The notes under the pieces were generated by a model. It worked only from the letters and a program-made list of their open reading frames with translations. It ran no database searches and was not told the origin of the DNA. Positions 7,827-18,965 of a stretch of 64,000 nucleotides of DNA are shown here, one piece after another. A program made the translations under genes and the position numbers. Source of the stretch: Streptomyces sp. SID13031 (lineage in GTDB: Bacteria > Actinomycetota > Actinomycetes > Propionibacteriales > Kribbellaceae); contig NZ_JAAGLV010000012.1 of the NCBI RefSeq assembly GCF_010548305.1, positions 1 through 64,000 of the forward strand, in the 5' to 3' direction. Within the stretch, counting starts at the first letter, position 1; each line of letters opens with the position of its first letter.

Positions 7827-8642
7827 ATGGCTAAAGGGGTGAAGCGGTCCCGGCTCGATGCCGAGCTGGTACGGCGTGGGCTGGCGCGATCGCGGGAGCA
7901 GGCCAGTGAGCTGGTGCTGGCGGGCAAGGTGAAGGTGGCCGGGACGGTGGCGACCAAGCCCGCGACCGGTGTCGGCGTGGATGCGGCGATCCTGGTCGAC
8001 ACGTCCGAGACGGATGATCCGGGATACGCGAGCCGCGGCGCGCACAAGCTGGTCGGTGCGCTGGAGGCGTTCAGCGAAGTACAGGTGAAGGATCGCCGGT
8101 GTCTGGACGCGGGTGCGTCCACTGGCGGGTTCACCGACGTACTGCTCAGGAACGGCGCGGCGAGTGTGATCGCGGTCGACGTCGGCTACGGGCAGCTCGT
8201 CTGGGCGCTGCAGACCGACGAGCGCGTCACCGTGATGGACCGCACCAACGTCCGCACGCTGACCCTCGAGGACATCGGCGGCGATCCGGTCGAGCTGGTC
8301 GTCAGCGACCTCAGCTTCATCTCGCTCACGATCGTGCTGCCGGCGCTGCTCGCAGTGGTCGAACCCGACGGCGACCTGGTGCTGATGGTCAAGCCGCAGT
8401 TCGAGGTCGGCAAGGAGCGGCTGGGCAAGGGCGGCGTCGTCCGGGACCCGGTACTCCGCGCCGACGCCGTCCGTGGCGTGGCCCGGAAAGCGGCCGATCT
8501 CGGCTGGGGGGTGGCCGGTGTCGCGGCCAGTCCGTTGCCGGGTCCGTCAGGAAATGTCGAATACTTCCTGTGGATACGCCGTACAGCGCCGCCGCTCGAT
8601 GAGACGATGCTGCGGACCGCCATCGAGAGCGGGCCGCAGTGA
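7827..8642 (+). CDS. tlyA: TlyA, rRNA 2'-O-ribose methyltransferase / hemolysin-like
   Basis: 271 residues. An S4 RNA-binding domain occupies about 5-60 (SRLDAELVRRGLARSREQA). A Rossmann methyltransferase follows, with the SAM-binding motif LDAGASTGGFTDVL at 93-106 and the later MVKPQFEVGKERLGKGGVV. Known TlyA proteins 2'-O-methylate cytidines in 16S and 23S rRNA, and loss gives capreomycin/viomycin resistance. The ATG at 7827 matches the usual N-terminus. The in-frame sequence further upstream runs into the MITE-like element and is not a natural N-terminus. nadK and recN follow, the conserved actinobacterial order. The AGGAG used for initiation lies inside the element's right arm and could pair with the left arm in the mRNA. 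Confidence 0.95.
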   Translation: MAKGVKRSRLDAELVRRGLARSREQASELVLAGKVKVAGTVATKPATGVGVDAAILVDTSETDDPGYASRGAHKLVGALEAFSEVQVKDRRCLDAGASTGGFTDVLLRNGAASVIAVDVGYGQLVWALQTDERVTVMDRTNVRTLTLEDIGGDPVELVVSDLSFISLTIVLPALLAVVEPDGDLVLMVKPQFEVGKERLGKGGVVRDPVLRADAVRGVARKAADLGWGVAGVAASPLPGPSGNVEYFLWIRRTAPPLDETMLRTAIESGPQ

Positions 8643-8687
8643 CCCCACCCCGACAGCTACCCGCAGCAGGACGGCCCGCACGACGAC

Positions 8688-9656
8688 GTGGCGGTGCCGA
8701 TGAGCGAGAGGCAGGTCCCCGTGGTTGAGCCGGCGCCCGAACCGCGGCGCGTGCTGCTGGTGACGCACACCGGCCGCGACCTGGCCGTGGAGGTCGCCCG
8801 CGAGGCGCACCGGTTGCTGACCGACGCCGGGCTGCTGGTCAGGTTGCTGACCGAAGAGTTCGAGGCGATGAAGCTCGACCCGGTCGAGATCGCCGACGAT
8901 CCGGCCAAGGCGGCCCAGGACGTCGAGCTGATCATCGTGCTCGGTGGCGACGGCTCGATCCTGCGCGCGGCCGAGCTGGCCCGCCCGCACGGTACGCCGG
9001 TACTGGGCGTGAACCTCGGCCATGTCGGGTTCCTCGCCGAGGCCGAGCGCGACGACCTGGAGCGGATCGTCGACGTGGTGGTCGAGCGCAGCTACACGGT
9101 CGAGGAGCGGATGACGCTCGCGGTCGACGTCTGGCACGAGGACGAGCTGATCTTCGACACCTGGGCGCTCAACGAGGCCAGCGTCGAGAAGGCGGCTCGC
9201 GAGAAGATGCTCGAGGTGATGGTCGAGGTCGACGGCCGGCCGCTGTCGCGCTGGGGTTGCGACGGGGTAGTGGTCGCGACGCCGACCGGCAGTACGGCGT
9301 ACTCGTTCTCTGCCGGCGGACCGATCGTCTGGCCCGAGGTTGAGGCGATCCTGATGGTTCCGCTCAGCGCGCACGCGTTGTTCTCCCGGCCGATCGTGGT
9401 GGCGCCGACGTCGCAGTTGTCGATCGAGCTGATCGCCGCCTGGCACGGGCGCGGGGTGCTGTGGTGCGACGGCCGGCGGATGGTCGAGGTACCACCGGGT
9501 GCGGTGATCCAGGTCCGGCGCGGCAAGACCCCGGTCCGGCTGGCGAGGGCGCACGAATCGTCCTTCACCGATCGGCTGGTGGCCAAGTTCGATCTACCGG
9601 TGCTCGGCTGGCGCGGCCGCGCCGAGCGCGACCAGGCTTTACAAGAGGAGAACTAG
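8688..9656 (+). CDS. nadK: NAD kinase
   Basis: 322-residue ATP/polyphosphate-dependent NAD kinase, making NADP from NAD. It has the family GGDG motif (IVLGGDGSILRAAEL, G86-G89), the conserved ALNEASVEK segment, and the Gly-rich CDGVVVATPTGSTAYSFSAGGPI block that forms the NAD site. Two starts are possible, GTG at 8688 and ATG at 8700; neither has a convincing Shine-Dalgarno, so the first few residues are uncertain. It lies between tlyA and recN with a 3-base gap to recN, so co-transcription is likely. Confidence 0.95.
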   Translation: MAVPMSERQVPVVEPAPEPRRVLLVTHTGRDLAVEVAREAHRLLTDAGLLVRLLTEEFEAMKLDPVEIADDPAKAAQDVELIIVLGGDGSILRAAELARPHGTPVLGVNLGHVGFLAEAERDDLERIVDVVVERSYTVEERMTLAVDVWHEDELIFDTWALNEASVEKAAREKMLEVMVEVDGRPLSRWGCDGVVVATPTGSTAYSFSAGGPIVWPEVEAILMVPLSAHALFSRPIVVAPTSQLSIELIAAWHGRGVLWCDGRRMVEVPPGAVIQVRRGKTPVRLARAHESSFTDRLVAKFDLPVLGWRGRAERDQALQEEN

Positions 9657-9659
9657 ACC

Positions 9660-11381
9660 ATGCTCTCGGAGATCCGCATCACCGGACTGGGCGTGATCGA
9701 GGACGCGACGCTGGAGCTCGATCCGGGCTTCACCGCGGTCACCGGCGAGACCGGGGCCGGTAAGACGATGGTCGTGACGGGCGTGAACATGCTGCTCGGC
9801 GGTCGCGCCGACAGCGGCCTGGTCCGGCACGGGGTCCGGCGGGCCCGGGTCGAGGGGCGCGCGAGCAACGTGCCGAAGTCGATCGTGAAGCAGGCCGAGG
9901 ACCGTGGCGGTGAGCTGGACGACGACGAGCTGCTGATCGCGCGCGAGCTGTCGTCCGAGGGCCGGTCGCGAGCCTTCCTGGGTGGCGCCTCGGTGCCGGT
10001 GTCGGTGCTGGCCGAGGTGTCGGGTGACCTGGTCGCGATCCACGGCCAGGCCGATCAATGGCGGTTGCTGCAGCCGGCTAGGCAGCGCGAGACGCTGGAC
10101 ACCTTTGCGGGCAAGCCGGTTCTCGTTCCGCTGGGGGAGTACGCCTCGGCGTACAAGCGGCACCGCGAGATCGACAACGAGCTGACCGAGCTGACCACGC
10201 GCGAGCGCGACCGGCTGGCCGAGGCCGATTTGCTGCGCTTCGGGCTGCGGGAGATCGCCAAGGCAGAGCCGTTGCCAGGCGAGGATGTCGAGCTGGCAGC
10301 CGAGGAAGAGCGACTCGCTTACGCCGACGGCCTTCGTACTGCGGCAACGACAGCGGCCGACGCACTCGCCGCGGAGGACATCGAGTCCACCCGGCCGAGC
10401 GACGTACTCGGTCTGCTCGCCCTCGCGAAGCAGGCGCTGGATGCGGAGCGCGAGCATGACGAGAAGCTGGCAGGGCTGGCCGATCGCGCGAGCGAACTCG
10501 GGTACCTCGCCGCGGACCTGGCCGGCGAGCTCTCGTCGTACGCGTCGGATGTGGACACGGATCCCGCGCGGCTCTCCGTGGTGAGTGAGCGGCGATCGCT
10601 GCTGACGGCGCTGGCTCGCAAGCACGGCGCCGAGCAGGGCACGGTCGAGGAGGTACTGGAGTGGGCGAAGCGGGCCACTGCGCGACTGGCCGAGCTGGAG
10701 GGCAGCGATGAGCGCGTCGAGCAGCTCACCGCGGAGCTGACCGAACTGCGGGCCCAGCTGAAGGATCTCGGCGACCAGGTCGGTACTGCGCGCCGCGAGG
10801 CGGCGGCCCGGCTGGGCGTCGCCGTGTCGGAGGAGCTGAGCGGGCTGGCGATGCCGCACGCGAAGTTGACGGTGGACATTCACGAGACCACGCCCGGGCC
10901 GTTCGGAGCGGACGAGATCGAGTTCTGTTTCGCGGCGAACCCGGGCAGTCCGGCGCGGCCGCTGCAGAAGGCCGCCTCGGGTGGTGAGCTGTCGCGGGTG
11001 ATGCTGGCGCTCGAGGTGATCCTGTCGGACACCCACCCGGTGCCGACGCTGGTGTTCGACGAGATCGACGCCGGGATCGGTGGCCGGGCCGCGGTGGAGG
11101 TCGGCAAGCGGCTGGCGCGGCTGGCGGAGAAGGCGCAGGTGATCGTCGTGACGCACCTGCCGCAGGTGGCGGCCTTCGCGGATCGGCACGCCGTGGTGCT
11201 GAAGAGCGACGACGGCTCCGTCACCACGAGTGGTCTGGTGGCACTGGACGACGACGCCCGGCTGAAAGAGCTGTCCCGGATGATGGCCGGCCTGGAGAAC
11301 TCCGACGCGGCCCAGGCGCATGCGGAAGAACTGCTGGCCCTGGCTGCGGAGCGTCACAAGAAGGGCAAGAAGAAGAAATAG
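9660..11381 (+). CDS. recN: DNA repair protein RecN
   Basis: 573-residue SMC-like ATPase of double-strand break repair. Walker A TGETGAGKT is at 28-36. A long helical coiled-coil middle (about 160-370) follows, then the ABC signature region ASGGELSRVMLALE and Walker B LVFDEIDAGIGG (about 464-475). Length is normal for the family. The ATG at 9660 has GAGGAG at 9645-9650. It directly follows nadK. The end of the protein is a short Lys run (KKGKKKK). No LexA-type box is visible immediately upstream, so any damage induction would come from the upstream operon promoter. Confidence 0.96.
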   Translation: MLSEIRITGLGVIEDATLELDPGFTAVTGETGAGKTMVVTGVNMLLGGRADSGLVRHGVRRARVEGRASNVPKSIVKQAEDRGGELDDDELLIARELSSEGRSRAFLGGASVPVSVLAEVSGDLVAIHGQADQWRLLQPARQRETLDTFAGKPVLVPLGEYASAYKRHREIDNELTELTTRERDRLAEADLLRFGLREIAKAEPLPGEDVELAAEEERLAYADGLRTAATTAADALAAEDIESTRPSDVLGLLALAKQALDAEREHDEKLAGLADRASELGYLAADLAGELSSYASDVDTDPARLSVVSERRSLLTALARKHGAEQGTVEEVLEWAKRATARLAELEGSDERVEQLTAELTELRAQLKDLGDQVGTARREAAARLGVAVSEELSGLAMPHAKLTVDIHETTPGPFGADEIEFCFAANPGSPARPLQKAASGGELSRVMLALEVILSDTHPVPTLVFDEIDAGIGGRAAVEVGKRLARLAEKAQVIVVTHLPQVAAFADRHAVVLKSDDGSVTTSGLVALDDDARLKELSRMMAGLENSDAAQAHAEELLALAAERHKKGKKKK

Positions 11382-11519
11382 CAGTGCGGGTGGGGTGGAA
11401 GAAGTCTGGTTCAAAAGGATGATTTAACGCGCTGTCACCGGGGCGCTAGTGCAGCAATGGCTGCCCTGGCACCTCAAAAGGCGGGCGGAGGGCTCTTGAC
11501 ATGGCAGGATGAGTAAGCG

Positions 11520-12701
11520 ATGAAGCTGCCCAGACTGCGGAGAGCACGCCCACCTGAACTGCCCGGGATCGCCGGAGTGGTCCGGCTGGATCGGCGTACC
11601 AAGAATCTCACCAAACGGCTCAAGCCGGGTGAGATCGCGGTCATCGATCACGTCGACCTGGACCGGGTCAGCGCCGAGGCGCTGGTCGACTGCAAGGTCG
11701 TCGCGGTCGTCAACGTGGCCGACTCGATCTCCGGGCGCTACCCGAACCTCGGTCCCGAGATCCTGGTCGAGGCGGGGATCCCGCTGGTCGACGGGGTCGG
11801 CCGCGAGGTCTTCTCGGTACTGCACGAGGGCGAGCGGATCCGGCTGCACGACGGGATCATGTACCGCGGTGAGGAAGTCGTCGCCAAGGGTGTCGTCCAG
11901 GACAGCGAGACCGTCGCCCAGTTGATGGACGACGCCCGCGCGGGCCTGTCGACCCAGCTCGAGGCTTTCACGGCCAACACCCTGGAGTACTTGCGCCAGG
12001 AGCGCGACCTGCTGCTGGACGGCATCGGCGTACCGGCCGTGCACACGGCGATGGACGGCAAGCACGTGCTGATCGTGGTCCGCGGTTACGACTACCGCGA
12101 AGACCTGGTCGCCCTCCGGCCGTACATCCGCGAGTACCGGCCGGTCCTGATCGGCGTCGACGGCGGCGCGGACGCCCTGGTGGAGAACGGCTACGTCCCC
12201 GACCTGATCGTCGGCGACATGGACTCGGTCAAGGACGAGACGCTCAAGTGCGGCGCCGAGGTCGTCGTGCACGCGTACCGCAACGGCCATGCGCCGGGGT
12301 CGGAGCGGCTGGAGCGGCTCGGCATTGACTCGATCGAGTTCCCGGCCACCGGGACCAGCGAGGACGTCGCGATGCTGCTCGCCGATTCCAAGGGCGCCTC
12401 GCTGATCGTCGCGGTCGGCACCCACAACTCGCTGGTGGAGTTCCTCGACAAGGGCCGGTCCGGAATGGCCAGCACGTTCATCACGAGACTGCGGGTCGGT
12501 GCGAAGCTGGTGGACGCCAAGGGCGTCGGCCGGCTCTATCGCAGCCGCGTCTCGTCCATGCAGGTCGTCGCGCTGATCGCGGCCGGCCTGTTCGCGCTCG
12601 GGGTGGCGATGGTGGCCATCGGCGCCGACGATGTGCTCTGGTCGATCCTGCGGGCGCGCTGGAACGACTTCGTCTACTGGATCCGGGAGCTGTTCACGTG
12701 A
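11520..12701 (+). CDS. steA: SteA-like cytokinetic ring protein
   Basis: 393 residues. The bulk is a thiamine-pyrophosphokinase-like catalytic fold, seen in VDGGADALVENGYVPDLIVG followed by DMDSV at about 210-240. One predicted membrane helix near the C-terminus (MQVVALIAAGLFALGVAMVA) ends in a short tail. This is the architecture of SteA, which in Corynebacterium works with SteB at the division septum and influences cell-wall hydrolase activity. The gene overlaps steB by 4 bases (GTGA). The 138-bp gap after recN suggests its own promoter, but I could not place a convincing one. Confidence 0.88.
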   Translation: MKLPRLRRARPPELPGIAGVVRLDRRTKNLTKRLKPGEIAVIDHVDLDRVSAEALVDCKVVAVVNVADSISGRYPNLGPEILVEAGIPLVDGVGREVFSVLHEGERIRLHDGIMYRGEEVVAKGVVQDSETVAQLMDDARAGLSTQLEAFTANTLEYLRQERDLLLDGIGVPAVHTAMDGKHVLIVVRGYDYREDLVALRPYIREYRPVLIGVDGGADALVENGYVPDLIVGDMDSVKDETLKCGAEVVVHAYRNGHAPGSERLERLGIDSIEFPATGTSEDVAMLLADSKGASLIVAVGTHNSLVEFLDKGRSGMASTFITRLRVGAKLVDAKGVGRLYRSRVSSMQVVALIAAGLFALGVAMVAIGADDVLWSILRARWNDFVYWIRELFT

Positions 12702-13642
12702 TCGACTTTCGCTACCACATCGTCTCCATCGTGGCGATCTTCTTCGCCCTAGGCGCCGGTGTGGTGCTGGGGGCCGGGCCGCTGAAAGGCGCCGGCAGCG
12801 ACCTCGTCCAGGCCCAGGCCGACAAGGACCGGGCCACGGTCGAGGACCAGCGCGAGCAGTTGATCCAGGCCAAGGCGCTGGACAAGTACCGCGACGACTA
12901 TGTCGCCAAGGTGACCGCGGGCCTGACCGACGGCAAGCTGACCGGCAAGCAGATCGTGCTGGTCACGATGCCGAACGCCGCCAGCGACATGACGGATTCG
13001 ATCCAGGACGCGGTCGAGCAGGCCGGCGGCCAGGTCACCACCCGGGTCTCGCTGGACAGCAAGCTGTTCGACCCGGGACAGCGCCAGCTGGTCGAGCCGC
13101 TGGTCAACGACCTCGTCACCAGTGACATCGACTTCCCGAAGGAGAGCAACACCTACCAGCGGGCCGGGATGATCCTGGCCCGCGGGGTGGCCGCCAAGGA
13201 AGGGGCCAAGATCGTCGACTCGGACGCGCTCAAGATCATCAACGGGCTGGCCAGTGCGAAGCTGGTGTCGCTGAAGACCCCGAAGGACCGGGCCAGCCTG
13301 ATCGTCGTGGTGGCCGCCAAACCGCCGACGCCGCTCCCGGACAACTCCTCGTACAACGACGCGGTCGACTTCGCCGAGGGTCTCGACGGGGCCAGCGCGG
13401 GTGTGGTGGTCGCCGGGACGCCCGAGTCCGCTCAGAACGGCGGGCTGCTGAAGTCGCTGCGCGGCGACGCCGACGCGACCAAGGTGCTGTCCTCGGTCGA
13501 CGTCGCGAACCTGCCGAGCGGTCAGATGACGGTCGTCTTCGCGCTGGTCGAGCAGGCCACTGGCAAGGCGGGGCAGTACGGCGGGATCGATGCGAAGAAC
13601 GGCGTCGCGCCGTCGGCCGACATGGTGAAGGGCAACAACTGA
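12698..13642 (+). CDS. steB: SteB / MctB-like membrane-anchored protein
   Basis: 314 residues with a single N-terminal membrane helix (IVSIVAIFFALGAGVVLGAG, about 8-28), then a coiled-coil (DLVQAQADKDRATVEDQREQ) and an extracytoplasmic domain. This matches the MctB/SteB family (PF11382). The Mycobacterium member was described as a copper-related outer-membrane protein and the Corynebacterium member as the SteA partner. Direct overlap with steA favours the division role. The stop is followed by one base before the next gene. Confidence 0.88.
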   Translation: MIDFRYHIVSIVAIFFALGAGVVLGAGPLKGAGSDLVQAQADKDRATVEDQREQLIQAKALDKYRDDYVAKVTAGLTDGKLTGKQIVLVTMPNAASDMTDSIQDAVEQAGGQVTTRVSLDSKLFDPGQRQLVEPLVNDLVTSDIDFPKESNTYQRAGMILARGVAAKEGAKIVDSDALKIINGLASAKLVSLKTPKDRASLIVVVAAKPPTPLPDNSSYNDAVDFAEGLDGASAGVVVAGTPESAQNGGLLKSLRGDADATKVLSSVDVANLPSGQMTVVFALVEQATGKAGQYGGIDAKNGVAPSADMVKGNN

Positions 13643-13643
13643 G

Positions 13644-14456
13644 ATGGGTCTGTTGGGTGCGGTGATCGGTGCTGCCGCGACGGCCGGGCTGGAGCGCGCG
13701 GCGGCGAAACTGCCGAAGGAGAGCCGCGCGCCGTTCGAGCGGACCAACCACCGTGGCGAGACGGTCACGCTGCTGGAAGGTCCGATCGCGGTGCTCGGCG
13801 CGCTCGCCGGAGTCGCTGCTTCGCGATCGGATGGACGGGTGAAGGCGGCTGCGCTGCTGGCGGGCTCGATCTCCGGTGCTGTCGGCGCGTATGACGACCT
13901 CGCGGGAGCCACCGAAACCAAGGGCTTTCGCGGTCACCTGACGGCTTTGCGCCGCGGCGAGGTGACCAGCGGTGCGGTGAAGATTCTCGGTGTCGGCGTG
14001 GCCGGCCTGGCTGCGGCGGCGTTGCTGCCGCGCCGCTCCAAAGGCTTCGGCGCCGCGGTCGAGATCGTTGCCGACGGCGCCTTGATCGCCGGTACGGCGA
14101 ACCTCGCGAACCTGCTCGACCTTCGCCCGGGGCGCGCGTTGAAGGGCATCGCCGCGGTGAGTGCTCCGGTCGCACTGGTTGCCGGTGGGCCTGCTGCCGC
14201 AGTAGTCGGTGCCGCGGTTGCTGCTGCGCCTTCGGACCTCGGCGAGCGTTCGATGCTCGGCGACTGCGGAGCCAACGGCCTCGGCGCGATCACCGGTACT
14301 GCGCTCGCGTCCGCGCTGCCGCGACCGCTGAAGGTGCTCGCCCTGGGCGTGGTCGTCGCGCTCAACCTGGCCAGCGAGAAGGTCAGCTTCACCAAGGTGA
14401 TCGCGAACACGCCGGTCCTCGACAAGATCGACCAGTGGGGCCGACGACCCCGGTGA
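13644..14456 (+). CDS. mini MraY/WecA-like polyprenyl-phosphate sugar-phosphate transferase
   Basis: 270-residue polytopic membrane protein. Three hallmarks of the MraY/WecA superfamily are present in order: GAYDDL (the DD pair, ~82-87), NLANLLDLRPGRALKG (~151-166) and MLGDCGANGLGA (~205-216). KGFRGHLTALRRGEVTSGAVK also matches the cytoplasmic loop after the DD motif. It is about 90 residues shorter than MraY and lacks an obvious His-rich loop, so it is either a compact transferase or a partly reduced one. A flippase-like and a glycosyltransferase gene follow directly. Together they look like a pathway that starts on a lipid carrier, is flipped, and is extended; this is inferred from context. 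Confidence 0.75.
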   Translation: MGLLGAVIGAAATAGLERAAAKLPKESRAPFERTNHRGETVTLLEGPIAVLGALAGVAASRSDGRVKAAALLAGSISGAVGAYDDLAGATETKGFRGHLTALRRGEVTSGAVKILGVGVAGLAAAALLPRRSKGFGAAVEIVADGALIAGTANLANLLDLRPGRALKGIAAVSAPVALVAGGPAAAVVGAAVAAAPSDLGERSMLGDCGANGLGAITGTALASALPRPLKVLALGVVVALNLASEKVSFTKVIANTPVLDKIDQWGRRPR

Positions 14457-14484
14457 GGGGCTGCAACATCTCGCGGGTGACGCT

Positions 14485-16089
14485 GTGAGCACGGGCGGGC
14501 GGATCGCCCGGGCCGCGCTGCTCGTCGCCGGTGTGACGGTCCTTGCGCGGGTGGTCGGGTTCGCGCGGTGGCTGGTCTTCTCCAAGACTGTCGGCGCGGG
14601 CTGTCTGGCCGATGCCTATGCGACGGCGAACCAGTTGCCGAACGTCGTCTTCGAGATCGTCGTCGGTGGTGCTCTGGCCGGCGCGGTCATCCCCGTGCTC
14701 GCGGGCCCGGTGGCGCGTGGCGACCGGGCTGCTCAAGGGCGGATCATCGGCGCGCTGCTGACCTGGTCGCTCGTGCTGCTGACCCCGTTCGCCTTGCTGG
14801 CTTGGCTTTTCGCCTCGCACTACACGTCGGCGATGCTCGACGCGGGCCCCGAGTGTGCCGGGTCCGGCAACACGGCGACCCGGATGCTGTTGATCTTCGT
14901 GCCGCAGGTCTTCGGCTACGCGATCACTGTGGTCGCTACGGCCGTACTGCAGTCCCACAAGCGTTTCGCTGCAGGCGCAGTCGCTCCACTGATCTCCAGC
15001 CTCGTCGTGGTGGCGACCTACTTCCTCTTCGCCGCCGCGGCTCCCAGTGCCGACCAGGCATCGCAGGGCGCCGCCGACCTGCTCGCCTGGGGTACTACAG
15101 CCGGTGTTCTCGCACTAGCGCTCACCGTCCTCGTGCCAATGCTCTTCCTCCGCCTGCCGATCAAGCCCACGCTCCGGCTCGACCCTGGCGTCGGCCCGGT
15201 ACTACGCAAGCTCGCTGCCGCTGGCCTCGCCGTACTGGTCGCCCAGCAACTGGCCTTCGTCGTCACCACCTACCTGGCCAACCACCGAGGTGCAGCAGGC
15301 AGCATCGCGGTCTACACCTGGGCCAACGCGGTCTACCTGCTGCCCTACGCAGTACTGGCTGTGCCGATCACCACTGCGGTCTTCCCGCGCTTGGCGGCCG
15401 CATTTGAATCCGGGGAGTCGGCCGCCTTCGACCTGTACGCCGCTACGTCGACGCGGGCGGTGATGCTCGCCGGGGGAGCGGGCGCTGCCCTGCTGGTCGG
15501 TACTGCGGTTCCGGTCGCACGCATCTTCGCCTACAACGACGGGCGGGTGCAGGAAGCCCAGGCCTCGTCGTTGGGTGCAGGTCTCGTCGCCTTCGCTCCC
15601 GCGATCATCGCCTTCGCAGTGCTCATGCATCTCGGCCGGGTGCTCTATGCGCGGCATGCCGGGCGGCAGGTCGCGGTAGTGACCGGTGGCGCCTGGCTGG
15701 TCGTTGCTGTCGCCGGGATTCTGCTGACGCTGCGGTGGGATGGCGCCGACGCAGTAGGGGCTCTGGCGGCAGCCATGTCGATCGGGATGGTCGTCGGCGC
15801 CCTAGTGCTGCTGGTGGTCCTGCGGCAGGTAGCGGGAGCCGCAGTGCTCAGTGGGCTGCCTCGTGCAACGCTTGCCGCGCTCGTCGGCGCAGTACTGGCC
15901 GGTGCGGCCGGGTGGCTGGTTGCACTGCCTGCCGACGACGGTGGCTGGGAGAGTGCCCTGCTGTTCTCGGTACTGTCCGGCCTGGCCGTTGTGATCGTGT
16001 ACGCCGTGATCGCGGTCGCCCTGGACCGTCCGGACGCCCGAGCGCTGCTGCGCCGTGGTGTGCCAACCGTTGTGGAGGAGAAGGCATGA
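14485..16089 (+). CDS. MurJ-like (MVIN family) lipid flippase
   Basis: 534-residue integral membrane protein with about 14 hydrophobic segments. The N-terminus VLARVVGFARWLVFSKTVGA followed by DAYATANQLPN is typical of MurJ/MVIN proteins, which flip lipid-linked sugars such as lipid II. It overlaps the following glycosyltransferase by 3 bases (ATGA) and follows the MraY-like gene by 28 bases. Because it sits with a non-canonical transferase, it may serve another undecaprenyl- or decaprenyl-linked glycan and need not be the essential MurJ, which in many actinobacteria lies near the origin. Confidence 0.85.
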   Translation: MSTGGRIARAALLVAGVTVLARVVGFARWLVFSKTVGAGCLADAYATANQLPNVVFEIVVGGALAGAVIPVLAGPVARGDRAAQGRIIGALLTWSLVLLTPFALLAWLFASHYTSAMLDAGPECAGSGNTATRMLLIFVPQVFGYAITVVATAVLQSHKRFAAGAVAPLISSLVVVATYFLFAAAAPSADQASQGAADLLAWGTTAGVLALALTVLVPMLFLRLPIKPTLRLDPGVGPVLRKLAAAGLAVLVAQQLAFVVTTYLANHRGAAGSIAVYTWANAVYLLPYAVLAVPITTAVFPRLAAAFESGESAAFDLYAATSTRAVMLAGGAGAALLVGTAVPVARIFAYNDGRVQEAQASSLGAGLVAFAPAIIAFAVLMHLGRVLYARHAGRQVAVVTGGAWLVVAVAGILLTLRWDGADAVGALAAAMSIGMVVGALVLLVVLRQVAGAAVLSGLPRATLAALVGAVLAGAAGWLVALPADDGGWESALLFSVLSGLAVVIVYAVIAVALDRPDARALLRRGVPTVVEEKA

Positions 16090-17123
16090 GGATCGGCTTG
16101 CTGCTGGCAGAGTCCCGGGGCGGGATCGGGCAGCACGTCGCGTCGCTGGTGCCGCGCTACTTCGCGGCCGGTCATGAGGTGGTCGTCTGCGCCCCACCTG
16201 GTACTGCGGACCACTTCGACTTCGGCGACGCCACTGTCGTAGTACAAGCTGCGGGACTGCGTGGGTGCGACGTGATCCACGCCCACGGCTACCGGGCCGG
16301 TACTGCGGCTCTGCGCGACCGGTCCCGCCTGAGGCCGCTCGTGGTGACCTGGCACAACGCGATCCTGACCACTGGGCCGCGTGGAGTGGTCATGCGGCTC
16401 GGGCAGCGGTTGGTTGCTCGCGGAGCCGACCTGACTCTAGGAGCGTCTAGTGACCTCGTTGAGCTCGCCGAGTCGCTGGGTGCCCGGAAGGTGCAGTTGG
16501 CGCCGGTAGCCGCGCCTGCGCTGCCGGAGGCCCGTACGTCGGCTGCGGAGGCCCGCGAGGCCCTCGGGCTGGGGGACGGGCCGCTGGTGCTCTCAGTGGG
16601 CCGGCTGGCCCCGCAGAAGGACTACCCGACGCTGCTCTCGGTGGCGGCCTCGGTGGCGGCCTCGGTGGCGGCTGAGCTGCCGGACGTGGTCTTCGCCGTT
16701 GTCGGCGACGGGCCGCTCAAGGAGAACCTGCAGGCGCGGATCGACGCTGAGGGCCTCCCCGTGCGCCTGCTGGGCCACCGGAGCGACGTGGCCGACCTGC
16801 TGGGCGCGGCGGACGTGTTCCTGCTGACCTCGCACTGGGAGGCGCGCGCTCTGGTGATCCAGGAGGCGATCCAGGCGGGCGTACCGGTCGTGGCGACGGC
16901 GGTCGGCGGCGTACCGGAGTTGGTGGGGGACAGCGCGGTTCTGGCTGCTCCGGGCGACGCGGCGGGGCTGGCGGCCGGAGTACTGGAAGTTTTTTCTGAC
17001 CCGGAGAAAGCGGCCGCTATGCGGACAACAGGCTTGAAGTTGGCCGCTGGATGGCCGGACGAAGACGAAACCGCAAAGAATCTGCTCACCATCTACGCGG
17101 GTCTCGTCGCGACCACTGGCTGA
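16086..17123 (+). CDS. GT-B fold glycosyltransferase (GT4-like)
   Basis: 345 residues. The N-terminal Rossmann half begins MRIGLLLAESRGGIGQHVAS, with a Gly-rich loop. The C-terminal half has LSVGRLAPQKDYPTLL and the EX7E motif in SHWEARALVIQEAIQAGVP, both typical of retaining GT4 enzymes. Start by ATGA overlap with the flippase gene. Probably transfers a sugar from a nucleotide donor onto the lipid-linked product of the two preceding genes. Odd feature: three tandem copies of a 12-bp unit at 16637-16672 give SVAASVAASVAA at the start of the C-domain. Confidence 0.88.
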   Translation: MRIGLLLAESRGGIGQHVASLVPRYFAAGHEVVVCAPPGTADHFDFGDATVVVQAAGLRGCDVIHAHGYRAGTAALRDRSRLRPLVVTWHNAILTTGPRGVVMRLGQRLVARGADLTLGASSDLVELAESLGARKVQLAPVAAPALPEARTSAAEAREALGLGDGPLVLSVGRLAPQKDYPTLLSVAASVAASVAAELPDVVFAVVGDGPLKENLQARIDAEGLPVRLLGHRSDVADLLGAADVFLLTSHWEARALVIQEAIQAGVPVVATAVGGVPELVGDSAVLAAPGDAAGLAAGVLEVFSDPEKAAAMRTTGLKLAAGWPDEDETAKNLLTIYAGLVATTG

Positions 17124-17144
17124 CAAGAGGTAGCCTTAAAGCCC

Positions 17145-18961
<1,817 letters not shown>

Positions 18962-18965
<4 letters not shown>

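Noticed and set aside
11496..11501. TTGACA just before steA as a -35 box
   Set aside because: The matching -10 position falls on GATGAA at the steA start codon, so transcription would begin inside the conserved N-terminus.
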